Shown piece after piece: positions 10,553 to 25,600 of a stretch of DNA of 64,000 nt (positions are counted from its first letter, which is position 1; every line of letters begins with the position of its first letter). Source of the DNA: Metallyticus violacea (taxonomy: Eukaryota > Arthropoda > Insecta > Mantodea > Metallyticidae); assembly GCA_030762175.1 (NCBI GenBank), contig CM060833.1, positions 154,944,501-155,008,500 of the forward strand. Direction: 5' to 3'. A program made the translations under genes and the position numbers. The notes below the pieces were generated by a model. The model saw only the letters and a program-made list of their open reading frames with translations. It was not told the origin of the DNA and ran no database searches.

Positions 10553-13500
10553 CTAAAAGAGAACACAACATATGTTACTTAGAGATTATAAAGATTAAAT
10601 ATCAGAATGACATTTAAAATAATAAAATGAAGTATATTTGGTAGACTTTTCTCCTGTAAAACAGTTGATTTAAGTATCTTCACTACTTGATTTTTCAATA
10701 TATACCATTTAATTAACATGATTTATAGCTTTTAATACCTCTTAGTTATCAAATTTAAAAATGTATAATGCCTGAACTTAACTCCTGTGATCAGCAGCAC
10801 AAGGATTCACCATAAATTTATTAAAAGCATGCTGGTTAAAATAAACATTTTTAAGCACAGAAATAATATCTTTAACTAACAATGAAAGTCCCAATCAACT
10901 GTAGCTTATACATGTAGTTTCTCACCTTGTTCCTAATACACAATAGTCAAAGAATGTTTTAGCTTTCAGTGTGAATCATTCAACCATAGTACAAGATTTG
11001 TGTTTGAAGACAAATTATTTTCTTAAAAAGATGTAATATGATTGAGTTTTCATTTTCTTTAGAACCTTGTGCTTCTATATAATTCTTATATATGTTATAA
11101 TATGCTCATCAGATTTGATGACTAAGTGCATGAAGATTTTCTGGGGTGAAGGCTTCAGCTTGTGAAACAATTTGCAAATTAAAACAAAATTTCAGAAAAC
11201 TGGAAATGTTATTTATTGGAAGCACAGGAAGAAAAAGGGGGTTCTGGTAGAAGAAATGGAGTCATTGGAATAGGAAAGATATATCCATCAATATTCCATT
11301 TTTTTCCTTTTTTATCTTGGCATATATTATGAACTTTTCTCTTTCATTCTTGTGCCTTTGTTTAGTTCACTAGTCTCAGAAAATAAAGTTTCCACTAAAA
11401 CCACTTCACCATATGGGAGGAAAATAATGCACATGTTTGAACATATTTTTCTCAAAACTAAATGTTGGTGCTCATGCCTTTCCTATTCTAGACGCCTCAA
11501 ATTAAGCACGGCTTTGCTTGGAAAACTCCCTAAAATTTCACTGGATGCCTTGCCCTTTAGGTAAAAATAGGTAGGGAATCTTGTTTTACTGTGCACTGAG
11601 CTATAAGTTGTTGGAAATCAAACTAAAAAATTAACACAAAATCTGATTTTCAAAAACCAGATAATCCTGGAAAAGAGCAAATATTTGGTGAATAGGCCTG
11701 GAAAATGTAAGTGACAAGAAACACATATTTTATTTTATTTTTGAATGAGAACTGGTTCCATCTCCAAAAATGCCAGGGAGGTACCCTAAACTTAGGCCTG
11801 GAGCATTTCCTCCCCTTCTCTCTCTTTGCATGTGCACACACAAACTCTCGTGTAGAGAGAGTAAAGATGTGTAGAGCAGTAAAAATGGGCATTAAAAAAA
11901 CTAACAATGGTTCCTAGCCATGCTCAAATATTCATAAAGTTTCCCTACAGGACAAAAAATTTGGTGTACAGTGTGCATAAACTATATATCATGAAAAAAG
12001 TAAATACCAATAGGAATATATCAATCATCTCTTAATTAACAGTTGACCGAGAGGAAACAAAATTTTATGTCAAATCAATCAATGCATAAAATCTGATGTC
12101 ATTAATTTGGTTCATTTTCTGTACACTTTTATTTTAACATAATCTATTTTAAGATTTTTATTTTCAAAATGTTTGAATGATTTTTTGGCAATTTTTAAAA
12201 TTGCCTAAATTCTCAAAACTTTCTGAGCACTGCATACTTAAAACTACAGGATAATTCATTTCAGATGTTAGGAAATTAAAATATACACAAAAAACTATTC
12301 AAACATATTACCTGTTAATGATATGTACATTTGCAAGAGAATCAGAAGTTTCATTTCCCAGTGCATAAGCACTCAACATGACCACGATTGCAAATTTGGT
12401 AACAATCATACTGCACAGACAAGTTGCAGCATATAGTGTCCAGAATTTCTATTCAAAGGTCACTGTAATCTTGTCACAGCTTGACTTTACTCTGTGGTCT
12501 TTGTACATAAACTGACTTGTATATCCCCACACAAAAAAATCTTGCAGTATTAAGTTCAGACTATTTCAGGTAATAGGATGGATTCACCATGTCTATACCA
12601 GCATTGCTGAATGCCTGGTTTAACTGATCCCAAATATGAGAGTCCAATGAGGCACAGCATTATTCTGTGAAAGATAACTCCAACTTGCTGTATTTGAGGA
12701 GTACATCCAGATAATGAATAGTATAAACATCTCTTCTACAAGAAAGAACTGATCATAAGAGTTTTCCATGGGTCATTTTGTACCACATATTCACTTTAGG
12801 GCTGGTTTGTTTGAGTCTGTCTGAGATGTGTGGATTGTTGCTTCCCCAAAGTATGTGTTGACTCAACCCTTACCTGAAATGTGACTTTGTCTGTGAGCAC
12901 CCACTGATGTAACCACCGATTCCTCCCACTCGAACATTATGGTAACAAAGTTGAGATGGCCTTTGTAATTAAGCTGCATCAATGCTGGCATTTGCTGAAT
13001 GTGGTATGGAAACATTTTGAGATACTGTCTAACAATCCTCTGACACATTGCATATAGAGTAGCATGCTCTATTGACAAGCAGCAAAGTGGTTGCTCTTTG
13101 AGTCATGGCTTACCAAATGCTTTTCTACCTGTTTGTATCATGCATCCTTCCGCCTGTGTGAGGCACAGTCATACTGGCCGAACACGTACCATTTAACAAA
13201 GTTTCAATGTGAAGGAACATATCAACAGTTGTATGGATGTCTAAAAGCTTGTGGATGTGTGTAACATTAGAAAATTTTGCAACCATAAGAAATACTGAGC
13301 ATATTGTTGTGGCATGTCCACCATCTTGTCTATCATGCACACTAGTGCTGCCATCTCAACAAGCAGCTAAAGTCTGAAATGCTACTCACTGGAAACTTTC
13401 ATCCTTTATGCTTATATTACAACAAACTGCTTAGAGATATGTCCATTAACCTCTTTCATATATAATGTTTTACTTTTCTGATATCTCAAATGGATTATCT

Positions 13501-16500
13501 GGTATATTTACTACAGAACTATCCACAAAGATGTCAAATAATATATAAAATGAAAGTCCTTTTTATAAGCTTTAAAATGATATCTATCCCAGTCTATACC
13601 AATTATAGTTTCCTAATACCCAATATTAAATATGTAGAGGTGTTCTTTCAATAGGATTCTGCAATGGCTCATACATGAATCTTTACTGCAAGAAATTCTA
13701 AAAAGTTCCAGCTGTCATTAGTGTTTTTTGTTGCCCTCTTGATGACCTCTCTCTGATTTTTTTATCTTGAGGTGCAATTGAAAGATAATGTACAGGATAA
13801 ATCAATGCACCTTAGAACATCTTAAGCATAATATCAGTAAGATGATTGTCCCTAAATCTTGATGGGAACAGCTTAGGTGATATTTTTTGAATGCACTTAA
13901 CACATGGATATATTTTACTGATGAAAAACTGTTCACAAACACACATAGGTGATAGTAACAGCCAGAAAATGAATTAATGTACAAGTAAATACTCCTTCCC
14001 CTTTTCTCCCCTTCTAAATAACTGATATTCATCACATTTTTGCAATAAAACGAATAATCTGCCTCTAAAGGTCCTATATTTAGGCAAAGTGTTTCAATTA
14101 GCATTTAAAAATGTGTCTGGTGATCAATGAGTGCTTAGCTCTTGCACCTTTATAATGTTCAGCTCATCATATTGTAAATACAACACAGGATACTGTATAA
14201 AGATGCTAAAATGGTAAAATCTGAAAAAAATGAGAAATTAACGGTCTCTCTGCTTCTATAACAAGCATATGGAACATTATAATAACATCCAAAGAAAGGA
14301 AATGATTATGAATTATTTAAATCAAAACATTATAGAGAATCAACATTATAATTTAACATTTAGACTTAAACCCATAACAATGATATATGTAAATGTCCAT
14401 GAAACCTAATTTAAAATTATGTGGTTACCTTGCGTTTGGTTGCAGCAGTATTGTTAGGACTTGGTAAAACTTTGAAAAATGTATCCAAACGTCCTTGTGT
14501 GGCACCACATTTAGCCTTGGCAAGCTTCTTTGCTCCATTTCTTACTCTGTCTTCATTAAATGCTTTATCTCCACACAAATATTTCACAAGGCCTTCCTCA
14601 TCTGGTTCACACCACTTTAGCTGGAACATGGCAATTATTTTTGTACTAAATAAGTTGCAGTCAATACTATTCATGCTTTTAATTTCATGTATATCAAGAA
14701 TGCGGCTAAGGCAGTTTCATCAATTTTTGATGTCCAAATACAGTAGAACCTTAATTCATCGTTTATGGGAGGACCAGCTAAACAAAATGATGGTTGCAGG
14801 AAAACGGGAAATGCATAAATTATATTCAAAAATAAATAAAGCCAATATATAAGCAAACACAATATTTTGTATATAAATATTGTACTTACAAAGCTGTTGA
14901 CATTGGAGTGGTAATATATCCTAAACTTAGGTATTCATTTTTTACATTTACTTTCATAAAATAAGACTTGTTTCAGGAGAAACTCTCCCATCTTCAGTTG
15001 CTCACTGAACCGCCATTACTCGAAACAATGGCTAGACACGCGGATGTTCCTGTGTTGGCATATGTTGGCTGAAGTAGGAAATTGCTGAGTTCATCCATAG
15101 GAGGAAACTTAAGTTCATTAGGTTTTCTTTATTTTTTAATATTAAAATTTTTTCCCAAGTGGATAACTCCATAGGGTTGTGAAGATGTTTTAGCATTTTA
15201 ATTTCTCGTTTTACTTCATGATTTTTGGTCCAAAAGTGAGCTTCTACTGCTGATTTATCCATCTGCTTAAGCCAAATATTACTGAAGTGTTCTTTCCTCC
15301 AAATTTCTCTTTGTTTTGCCTATGTAGCTCTGCTCGCAATCTGCATGATTTATTACATAAATTCCAGATTGCTGTTCTGTTAGTATGGAGTCTTTTATTG
15401 TGCAACCTAATAAACTCTTCATATTATATCTGTTCTTTGGAGCTAACATTATCCCATGTTCTTGGAAAATTTTCTTGAACTTGTGGTAAATTGGATGGTA
15501 GGTGAAACTTTTGAATTTGTATCCTTCTTTTGTGTTTTTCAGTGTGGAAACTTTCCTTATCTCTTTTTGTCCTTTAGATTTATTGATCATTTTTATTACT
15601 GTGTCTTTGTTGAAATCATTGGTTATAACTGTCTTTATTATTTGTTGGTATTCATTTTGTACTCTGCTTCTGTGAGTTGAATATTCATCAATCTGTTTGC
15701 CAATTTGTGAAACAATGCATATTTATGTGGAATGGGGTTATAACTTTCATTTTTATGTAATTTTCTGTGTGTGTTTCTTTTCTATAAATTCCAAAATTCA
15801 AACAATTTCTAATTCTATAATTTTTAATCTAGAAATGGTAGCCACCCATTTCTCTCTTTTTCTATGGTAAACTGTATAGATTCATGTTGTAAATTAAGAA
15901 GTTTCAGGGCATATATTTTGTGTCAATTTTATATGTTACTGTGTACATATTTTACATTTTGTTCTTGATCCTGGTCTAGTAGTAACCATATTTGCCTAAT
16001 AGACTCAATATCCCAGGTTCAATCCTGGACAGGGTTGATGAAATTTTTTGGGCATAAAAATCTGAAGTATGGTTTCTTCAGAAGGGAAGTAAAGGAGGGT
16101 CCTGTGTCATAGATTTATGACATGTAAAAGAACCTCAAGCCTGAAAGCAAAGGCCTCTAACCAACATTTATCGGTCTTTTATGCCCTGAAGTGAATGAGA
16201 TGCTGATGACCTGAGAAGTTAAAGAGCATCTGTAAATAAAACAAATGAACAAAAATCACGTGTCACTTTTTTTTTAAAAAGGTCGTTAACTGAATTTGCT
16301 TCTTTGCTGCTTTCCTTTTCATGCAAAACGAATTTTCCACATTAAACACATTCTGTTGTTCATTACTGTCCATACTGCCATTATCATGTGCATAGAATAC
16401 ACTCATAGTTTCACTTGCTCTTAGAGCTTTGGCAAATATTGGTATGGCTTCGGCTCTTACATCATCTTCCCCCTCTTCCTCACTCTTCTCCGTGTCAAAA

Positions 16501-16633
16501 ACACTTACAACTCCTCTCACTTCATTGCACACTTCCAACATTTTGAATGCCACATGTGACAACATTCTCGTCCACTACCTCATAGGTGTCATAACTGATG
16601 GCAATGGCAACTTTGGCCATTTTCGCATTGGCT

Positions 16634-16672
<39 letters not shown>

Positions 16673-19600
16673 CAGTTCCAAAAATAGCTGCAACTATGGA
16701 GAGTTCAATCACGCTTTCTTGGATCAAGACTGATGCAAAATCTGTACATGTGATGATCACATTTTCATTATTCCAATTTGAAAATGATCGTTTGAGGAAT
16801 GATGAATGTGGGTTTTATTTATACAAGATATAAGGTAAAACGTTTGGGACCTCATAAATTGAACAATGCATCCAGAAAAATGATGATTCCGAGAACGATA
16901 GATCAAGGTTCCATTGTACTTGTCTCATGCAAATGATGTCGACCCTGTTTTTTTTTTTTGAATGATTTATTTATGGACGCTCTTTAACAGCTCAGGTCAT
17001 CAGCATCCCATTCAACTCAGGGCGTTAAACGGCCAAAAAATTTTGCTCAGAGGCCTCTCTTTCAGGCTTGAGGTTCTTTTTCGTGCCGTAAATGTACGAC
17101 ACGGGACCCACGGCTTTACTTCCCTTCCGAAGAAAGCCATACTTAGGATTTTTACGCCCCGAAAAAATCCATCGGTCCTGGCCGGGTTCGAACCCGCAAT
17201 CTTGGGTTTAGGAGGCAAGTATGGTAACCACTACACCACCAGGACCGACTCGACCCTGGTGGTATAATGGTAACCATATTTGCCTCCTAAACCCAAGATC
17301 GCAGGTTGGATCCCGGCCAGGGCCAATGGATTTTTTGGGCATAAAAATCCTAAGTATGGCTTCCTTTAGAAGGGAAGTAAAGCCTTGGGTCCTGTGTTGT
17401 ACATTTATGGCATGATAAAGAACCTCAAGCCTGAAAAAAAGGCCTCTGAGCAAAATTTGAATTGAATGGGATGCTGGTGACCTGAGATGTTAAAGAGCAT
17501 CCGTAAATAAACCAAATAAATAATAATTGTACAAATAATGGAAAATATTTTTTTTAACATTTGATATCATTTCTATAGAAAATGTCTGGTATTTGAGGCA
17601 AGTCTATCACATTCAACATTCTAATACAGAAACTATAGGTATTGTGCTAATGCAATATTCAATTTTTATTTTCATGCACAAAAAATGACTAGAGATAGTA
17701 AAATTTCACAACTTGTGAATCTTTTTAAAAACACAATGGCGTTTAACATTTTTTAATGTTGAATATAAAAAAAATTCAAGGTCATGGCCTGAATTCAAGC
17801 CATGGATCTTCAGCTTATTGTGCTGAAGATCCATGCAACCTCCTCCACCAGAGGTTGCATGACTTATTTGGCCATAATTACGAACCTTTCCCTTCTGACT
17901 ATATATGCTCAGCAGCAGAAAAAGTGGAACAGCAAGCTATTCTCTCTCTTTTTCTTTCTTTCTTTTTTCTTTTTCTTAAGTTTGGGTTTCATGTCTAATA
18001 AAAGGCCAACTTTGCAACATTACAGAAATGCAACAACATGCCTAGTGGTTAATCATTTGATTATAAAAAATTTTAGTCCATTCCTTGGAACCTTTTTTTG
18101 GATTCTAACACGCAATTAATTATGCACATTAGGCACAATCACCATAAAATATTTTAATTGTTGCTATGCATTGTTATGGTGCATGGTAATTTAAAGCATT
18201 CAGGCTTGCCTAACAATCAGTCTTAAGTCAGTTTTAATATTTTGAAACGTCTCTTAAGAAGTGTAGATGCAGCAAGAGCTGTGGCTAGTGGAGGATGGGC
18301 ACTTTACATAATGTTGAGGTCATTAACACTTCTTATTCTAATGTATGCAGGACTGTCCAGAGGTTCAGAGAGGATGAATGGTATCTACACCTGGAGGTCC
18401 AGTTCTGACCTTAGGAATACCTCTGATCGTGACATTTGCTTTCTTTTACTGCAAGTTCTTTGATTGGCATGCAACAATGGTGAAGGCCAGGAATAATTTG
18501 CAGCAAGTATGGCATGTTAACATCCATGAAAAGACAGTTAGAAGAAGGCTGTATGAAGTGAATTTACAGACCTGAAAAAGGACACAATCAATCAGGAAAC
18601 ACTGTATCTCTTGGATGCAATTTGCTAGCACCCATCAAAACTGGACAATGGAGCACGGTGCTATTTACAGATGAGAGCAAGATCTATTTGAGGACATCAG
18701 ATGGAAGGAGAGAGTTTGGAGAAGGTCAATAGAACATTATGCAACCTGTACTTTATCTTCAAGGACACCTTTTAATAGTGGTTCAGTATTAGTGTGGGCA
18801 AGGGTCAGCATTGAAGCAAGAATGGAATTGGTGTTCATTGAGAATGGGCTACTGACAGATCATCAGTACATTAAGCAGATTCTTGCTGATCATGTAGTGT
18901 CTTTTGCACCCGTTATAGGTGACATCTTATATACACTAATGTTCATCCACCATTGTTTGGCATGTTTCTGAATACCTTAATGTGGTTGGGATTGAACATA
19001 TGGTATGGCCAGCACAAAGTGCAGACCTGAACTCATTGGAACATGCTTAGAAGGCATGCTAAGGAGGGATTTGCCAACTCACTGGCAGACCTTTGAGCTG
19101 CACTTCAAGTAGAATGGGAAATGATACCACAAGAAGAGATTGCAGATTTTATCCAGAGCATGCCTGACAAATCGCAACTATAATTACAGCTACAGGTGGC
19201 AACACTCATTACTGAGATGGTGGTTATCTTTACCAAACAACTAGAGAACCATAGAGCCATTAAAAGTGTCAATTTCCAACATTTTTTAAAAAGTTTTGTT
19301 TATTGTGATGTTTGACCATGTTTTAAGAATTTCTGCATTACTTGGATGATAAAATATTGTTAAATAATTGCTAAAGAAATTTTGTTTTAATATTTATGTT
19401 TTTGTTTCAATAAAACATATTGAACATAAAACATAATTTAAAATGTGTTAAAATTAAGTGTTCACTTTTTTTCCCCCAATCAGTGTATATAACTGGGAAT
19501 CCTTTCAGTTACTATATTATAGAAATTTTATCCCTAAGAGGCAACTCAAAATTACCTAAGGACCAACAAGTTTTATAGTTAACTACCCTATTAGGGTTAA

Positions 19601-22600
19601 TTTATATTAATTGTGATTTTTTCCTATCTAATGGATTCTAAACCTTATTAAATACATGGCTTATGCTAAAAAAACACACTTAATGTTTTAAAATTGTTAG
19701 AGGCATAAATAGTTTATGAATTATTAAAAATTATGAAATTGCTAATATTTACAAATTTCAATATAATGTTGTCTTTATATTAATGCTTTTGGACTTCCCA
19801 TTTTTTTAAAAAAAAAAGAAACACTAAGAATTTTTAAATTTTATTTTTAATTTTAAGTTTTCCAAAATAATACATTTACTTTAAAAAACGAAGTTCAGAT
19901 TTCTGTATGCAGATGGCATTAGTTGTAGAAGTGCATAATTCCACTCTCAGGTGGCAAGGTTGTAACAAAAATTTTAAATTTAGGCGATATTCTCATCTGG
20001 TCCATGAAACTGAAATGGAAGTTCATTATACTGACCAGTGTTCATTTCCATGAATTGATTTCCGCTAGCTATAATAAAAATATGTAATACTGCCAAACAG
20101 CGTTTAAAGGAGCAGCTCACCCAGATTTTTACAACAAACAATGGTTTGGGGGAAATTAGATTGGTTAAGAAAACATATTGCAAGCCACTTTCATATGGAA
20201 TCATCAAATAAGAGCAGGAGACAATGCATATTGTTTGAAAGCATTGAAAATATTAAAGCAGCTAAGGTATGTTGTTCATGTTTTGTAATAACACTACATA
20301 TACTCTGCCCCGCAACGTTATATTAAAACATTTGCTTAATCTGTTGTATAACACTTTATGCTTCACTTACTTTTAAATACAGTGGGACCGGTTTCGAAGA
20401 GACATCCTCTCCATCTTCAACCAACTTGAGAGTCGTTATTTAACTGTATGTTTATTTCTGGGAGCACAAACTAAATCTAGTTAACATGCTATTCTAAGGA
20501 TGTCTGAAGCTGTTCCATTTGAAACAAGCTCATTAAAATGTTCAACTCTCCATATTAAGATTATCTGGCGAACCTCATTTTCTTCTTTCCTACACTTTTC
20601 ATACATGAATCCTCAATTTTTATGATTGTGTTAAGCTTGGACACTGATATTTCTCATTTTTTGTGCAAGTGCTACAATGAATTTCAATCTTTTAAGGATT
20701 TTTAGCTTTTCCTCCTCTGAAAGATATTTGCTCATATTTGTTCTATTTCAAAATAAAAACATTTTAAGACAAAAATTTACAAAGTTTGAAAATCAATTTA
20801 AATATTAAACTACAATTTTGACTAGTTATTACTCAAATCTCAATAATTTTCCCCAAATTGTCTTAAACCGATTAAGTCACATTCTGCAATGCACTGCACA
20901 AGTCAAGGTGCCAATCAATGAAATGTTCACATTCTTGGCTTTGGTTGCAATTGCAATTGTCTTTCTAAGATCACAGTCTTGCCATAAGCAATTAGCTTCA
21001 TCTTATGCCATTTTATTTTCAAGTTTTTGACAATGACATTTTTCTTCAGGAAGTGAGTGATTAATACTTTTGTAAATGCATGGATAAATTTACATTGAGA
21101 AAATAGGACATTGAGGGGAACAAGAAAAAATATTGTAAATGACAGGAAAATGTAAATTTTGGAACACTTAAGCTTGTGGTATACTATTATATTATTGGTA
21201 AAATAAGAAATAAACATTAAGTCAAAGTACCTATATAGCTATAAAATACAAGATTAGAAGGTAAATAACTAAAAGTTTTAAGCAAATATCTTTTATACCT
21301 TAAGTGCATACCTCTAAAGTGTCAGGATCTGCAACTTCTGGCTCCAGAAACAACTGCCTTGCTTCCTTATATAGCCAGTCTTCTGGAATTGGATACTTCT
21401 TTGGGTCCAGGTTTTTAATTATTGTTTCCAGGTTACGGTGCTGTCGTATTAGTTCTATGGCTCTTTTGGGACCAATGCCTTTGATGCTATCACAGTAATC
21501 ACAGCCCAGCAAGATACAAAGGTCAATAAACTGAAGAAAAAAATAGTTTATGTTTAGTCCTCTATATTAATTTTGATATTCAATCCTAAATGAATTCAAC
21601 AGAGACAAAAACAAAATGTGATACTTTGTTGTTAATGCTCTAAATGAGCTTTGTACTTAATGAAATCTGCTATAGATGATTTAACACTGATGTCTATCAT
21701 AGGCAACATTACTTAGATGGAGGAAATGGGGAAGCAAATGTTCAGAATCCTACTAAACTCTACTTTCTCAGCATCCAAAGTAAACTAATTATAAGCCATA
21801 ACATCATAACCACACATCACAGCAAATTTGGTGAATATTTCTTTTACCTCAAAATAACCAAGGGCCCCACCAGCATGTGTGGAAATAAATTACAAATAAT
21901 GACCATAATCTATGGGAGCGAGAGATTTCAGATTAGGAGTAAAGTGAATTTCAGAAAAGTGTAATAATGTCAGGAGGCTGTTGATATGTAAACAAAATTG
22001 AACTCGTGGACAAACACATAAAATATTTTCAAAATTTGTAACCAAAATAAAAACTTTGACATCTTACAAAAGAAATTACACAAAAATAGCAAGAAAACAC
22101 ATCTAAAAGTCTGTATTATATAGTATAAACACTAACTGAAGTAACTTAATGTATATTTACACATGTATGACCTCTTGTGATGGAGCAGCTGCAATAAATG
22201 GCCATAATAAAAAAAATCCACAAAAAAAAAAAAACGAACAAAAAAAATATGATTGATATTATTTTATGATTAGCTTCACTGTGCAAGTTCCAATTACATT
22301 TAATTAAAAAAAAAAACTCTTTCCTTGTAATATTTCTTATGATAACTCACCAACAGATATGAGAACATATATCCTTTAGAACATTTCTTCTTAGCATGCA
22401 AAACACCACAAACTTCCGAACTTTAATATTTTTTTTCTCTGAACTAGGGAGACCAAAGTGTAAATAGCTACATATGCAAAACAGTTATAAATCTGAGCTG
22501 GGAACCAAAAGATCTTTGAAGCATAAAACTACATAAATGATATCACAATGACTAAGCCTATTAAAAACCAAAGGAGCCTTGACACAGACACATTCCAGAT

Positions 22601-25600
22601 AATGAAGATGTCACATTGCCTCATAACTTGAGTATAATGGAGAAAAGATGGAAGCAATGTCTTTTCTTCTTATACTTATAATTAACAATGTTTGTTCATT
22701 ATTTATATCTAATCTAATCACTTATTCATAAACCACAAAAAAATTAATCAGTATACTAAAGCTCATTTACATATTAGATTTTTCAAGCAGTTCAATTAAA
22801 AGGGCTTAGACATACAAAATTAGTAAGTAATGACATCTTGAAAATAGCCTATGGTGGATTTCAAACATTAGCTCTGTTAATAGAAAAGTACCCATAATGT
22901 TATATAAGAGTACAGGCATCTTAACTATATATATTTCATTAATTTTAATCACATAAATGGTATGGCCACAATACCAACAGTCTTTCATTGAATACAAACC
23001 TCATTTTGAGTAAGTTCCAACCCTTCCAGAACTTTATTAAGGTGGAATTCTTGAATAGGCATCTTGCGTGCTTCGCTAAAAGTCATATGTCGCAACAAGA
23101 TGTTTGAGCCAAAAGTCAGTGCATCCATGTCTTCGGTTGCTGTTCCATACACCTTTGCTGCTTTAACCATGGCAGCACACTGAGCTTCTGCTTCACATGG
23201 TGCCTAGAAAAGCCCAAATTATATTATATAATTGATTTAACCATATGATGAAAACTTACTGAAACAACAGCAAATATTTTTAGTTTAAAAGGAACACAAA
23301 TATCAATGAAGATTGAAGTTTATCTTCCCTTGGTATCAGAAATAAAAAGGTGGCTAAGACACAAATTGTCTGCTTCCATTTTAAAAATAATTTTCCTTGT
23401 GAGGTTTTTAAATGAGAACAGACTGTGGGCTAATTACTGCATCATAAATTTTTTTACTATTATTCCAAAGGCCTGTGAAAATTGGCATGTTATGTTCTAC
23501 ACAAATAGAATAAAATGTTGCAAAAATAATAATTATCATTGCTTTTGACTTAATCAAATTGGATTACAATCCTGAAGATATCAAATATGTCACTAAAAGA
23601 TTTACAGCTTAGTCAAAAGAGTAATCTTTTTCAACTATATGTTAATCTCTGTTGCTTCCGATAGCACTTTTAATAATTGTAGTAATATATTTTGACAACA
23701 AACCTCTGTGTAAGGAATTCCCATGAGTTTTAAAAGTTCCTTGCACTCATCTGCATGTTGCTTCGTCACCTTTACCAGACGTCGATTAAATTTGTCAATC
23801 TGTTCAACATCACCTGGAATGTGAATTATACCAGAACATTATGCATGTCTACTTACCGAGTTCAAAATGTGTAATTTTCAGTTAACTTAAAAGTGTACAA
23901 TATTTGTAACATGAACACAACTAAATCAAGAGTAGTTGGATGAGAATATTACAAAGAAAAGAAAAATAATAAACAACATAATCTCCAATTGAGTAATATG
24001 ACATTCTATAATAAGGGGAAACAACTGTTCTAACATGAGATAAAAAGGATGTTAAAAGAGACAGATACATTTAGTAAGTGTAATAAGCAGGAGAGAGAGG
24101 GGATGGCACGGTTTAGATTATGAATTTGGACATTAGGAGTTTTTACAAGAATTGTGAGCATGGCGTTTGCCCTATTGTGGAAATTTGGAAACTGTAGAAC
24201 ATATTTTGTTTGAATACTCAGGAACAAGTGAATGGAGAAACAAGTGATATATGATAAATTATTGTTAAATAAGATATTGCAGCAAAGAAAAATGTTTGGT
24301 GACCAAAACACAAATTAAGAATCCTGTGGAATATTTGCATTGAACATGTATTTCAATTAGTAATGTAAATATTATGTATATAAATGTGTGTATCATCATG
24401 AAGTATAACTTTAATATGTTAATTGTATGTCATAATAAGAGAAAGTTCTCTGGTGTAACTGTCTACAGTAGCCCAGCAAGAAATGAGGCAGAGCCAAGGA
24501 AGCAATAAATCACTACACAAAGGAAAGGGGCAAGTGCTATGCCATGTCTTCTGTTGGTGAGCTTTAATGATGTCCAGACTTTCGAATACGTTAGGGCAAT
24601 GAACTTGCCAGCCAATTCTACAGTGAACTTTAAACCAAGCAATGTAAATAAATGATTTAAAATTTCAAATAGTAGTGGGTGGTATGCATTGGCAGGTGAA
24701 TTTGAACCAGCCAATAGTAGATGTATATTTTGAATTTTTTATGCAAGGTGCGAGACTTGCACATGCTTGTGTGACATGAAGCCAGCATTTAATTAACATT
24801 AGTTAATTTGAAGTTAATATATAAAGAGGCATTTGCTGGTACTCTGGGGCACTCAGTTCAGATCAGTACAGTAGTTTGCACTCAGTTCAGATAAGCAGAT
24901 CAGCTCCATTCACATATGCAGAATAAGCTCTACAATCGATGTGGGCACTAAAATAAGTTCTATTTTGAATGCACTTCTCAGTTCATCTCTTTGAAAATCA
25001 TAGCAGCTAAATTTATACTTGCCATAGTTAAGTTCTACTGTGCGCAGAACACCAGAGGATGCAAAAGATCTTGCAAATAATAAATTACCATACATAATAT
25101 TATCTACTCGTTGCATGATTATTAACACAGTTGATATCCTCTCCCCGTCCTGTTTAGCACGAGTCACAAAATAGTGGAAAAGAACCCTGTGATATTATTT
25201 TCATGAAGCATAGGCAACAACACCAAAGCGATCAATAGTCAATTAACAATAAGCTGGTACAAAATATGGCAATTAGCAATAAAATCGGTTCAAAATAGGC
25301 TCCCAATGTGGGGTTGCCATACCATACTTCAACTATGAAAAGAGAGGGATGTTCTGTAATTGATTTATCAATCAGGTGAATTAAGAACTTCTTCACCCTA
25401 ATCTAACATTTTTCACAGATGAAGCTCATTTTAATCTCTTAGAACATGTGAACTTCCAAAACTATATCCTGGTAGAAAATTCAAATAAATTTCATGTTGG
25501 AACTAATACAGTGAAGCAATTAATTTACTCTTAATTAGACAGTTAGTGATTTAATACTCTTATGCTCCACTTACTATTGAATTTCACAGGCCTTCGCCTG

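Larger units (their letters stand above)
14741..16916 (-). mobile_element. Tigger/pogo-like DNA transposon containing nested PLE and S1 insertions
   Basis: The ends are inverted repeats: left CAGTAGAACCTTAATTCATC at 14741, right (reverse strand) CAATGGAACCTTGATCTATC at 16916, each flanked by TA as expected for pogo-type elements. Inside, on the minus strand, lies a Tigger-like C-terminus (16263-16565). A Penelope-like fragment (14941-15930) and an S1 SINE (15966-16255) are inserted within it, so the order of events is Tigger first, then the others. The N-terminal and catalytic transposase regions are deleted. It lies in FEN1 intron 6. Confidence 0.6.

Noticed and set aside
14421..14852. 143-codon + open frame
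   Set aside because: It is the shadow of FEN1 exon 7 plus the Tigger terminal repeat; the real coding is on the minus strand.
16429..16833. 134-codon + open frame with a polyhistidine run
   Set aside because: It is antisense to the Tigger C-terminus and the histidines come from the (ATC)12 microsatellite. No domain or splice context.
17180..17300. tRNA genes with clear A and B boxes
   Set aside because: Cloverleaf pairing is incomplete and each head continues into a shared SINE body, so these are SINE promoters and not tRNA genes.
23306..23548. 80-codon + frame in FEN1 intron 4
   Set aside because: No recognisable domain; low-complexity residues and no promoter or splice evidence.
24910..25167. 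85-codon minus frame as a host exon
   Set aside because: It overlaps the possible LTR and has no conserved domain or flanking splice sites in frame.
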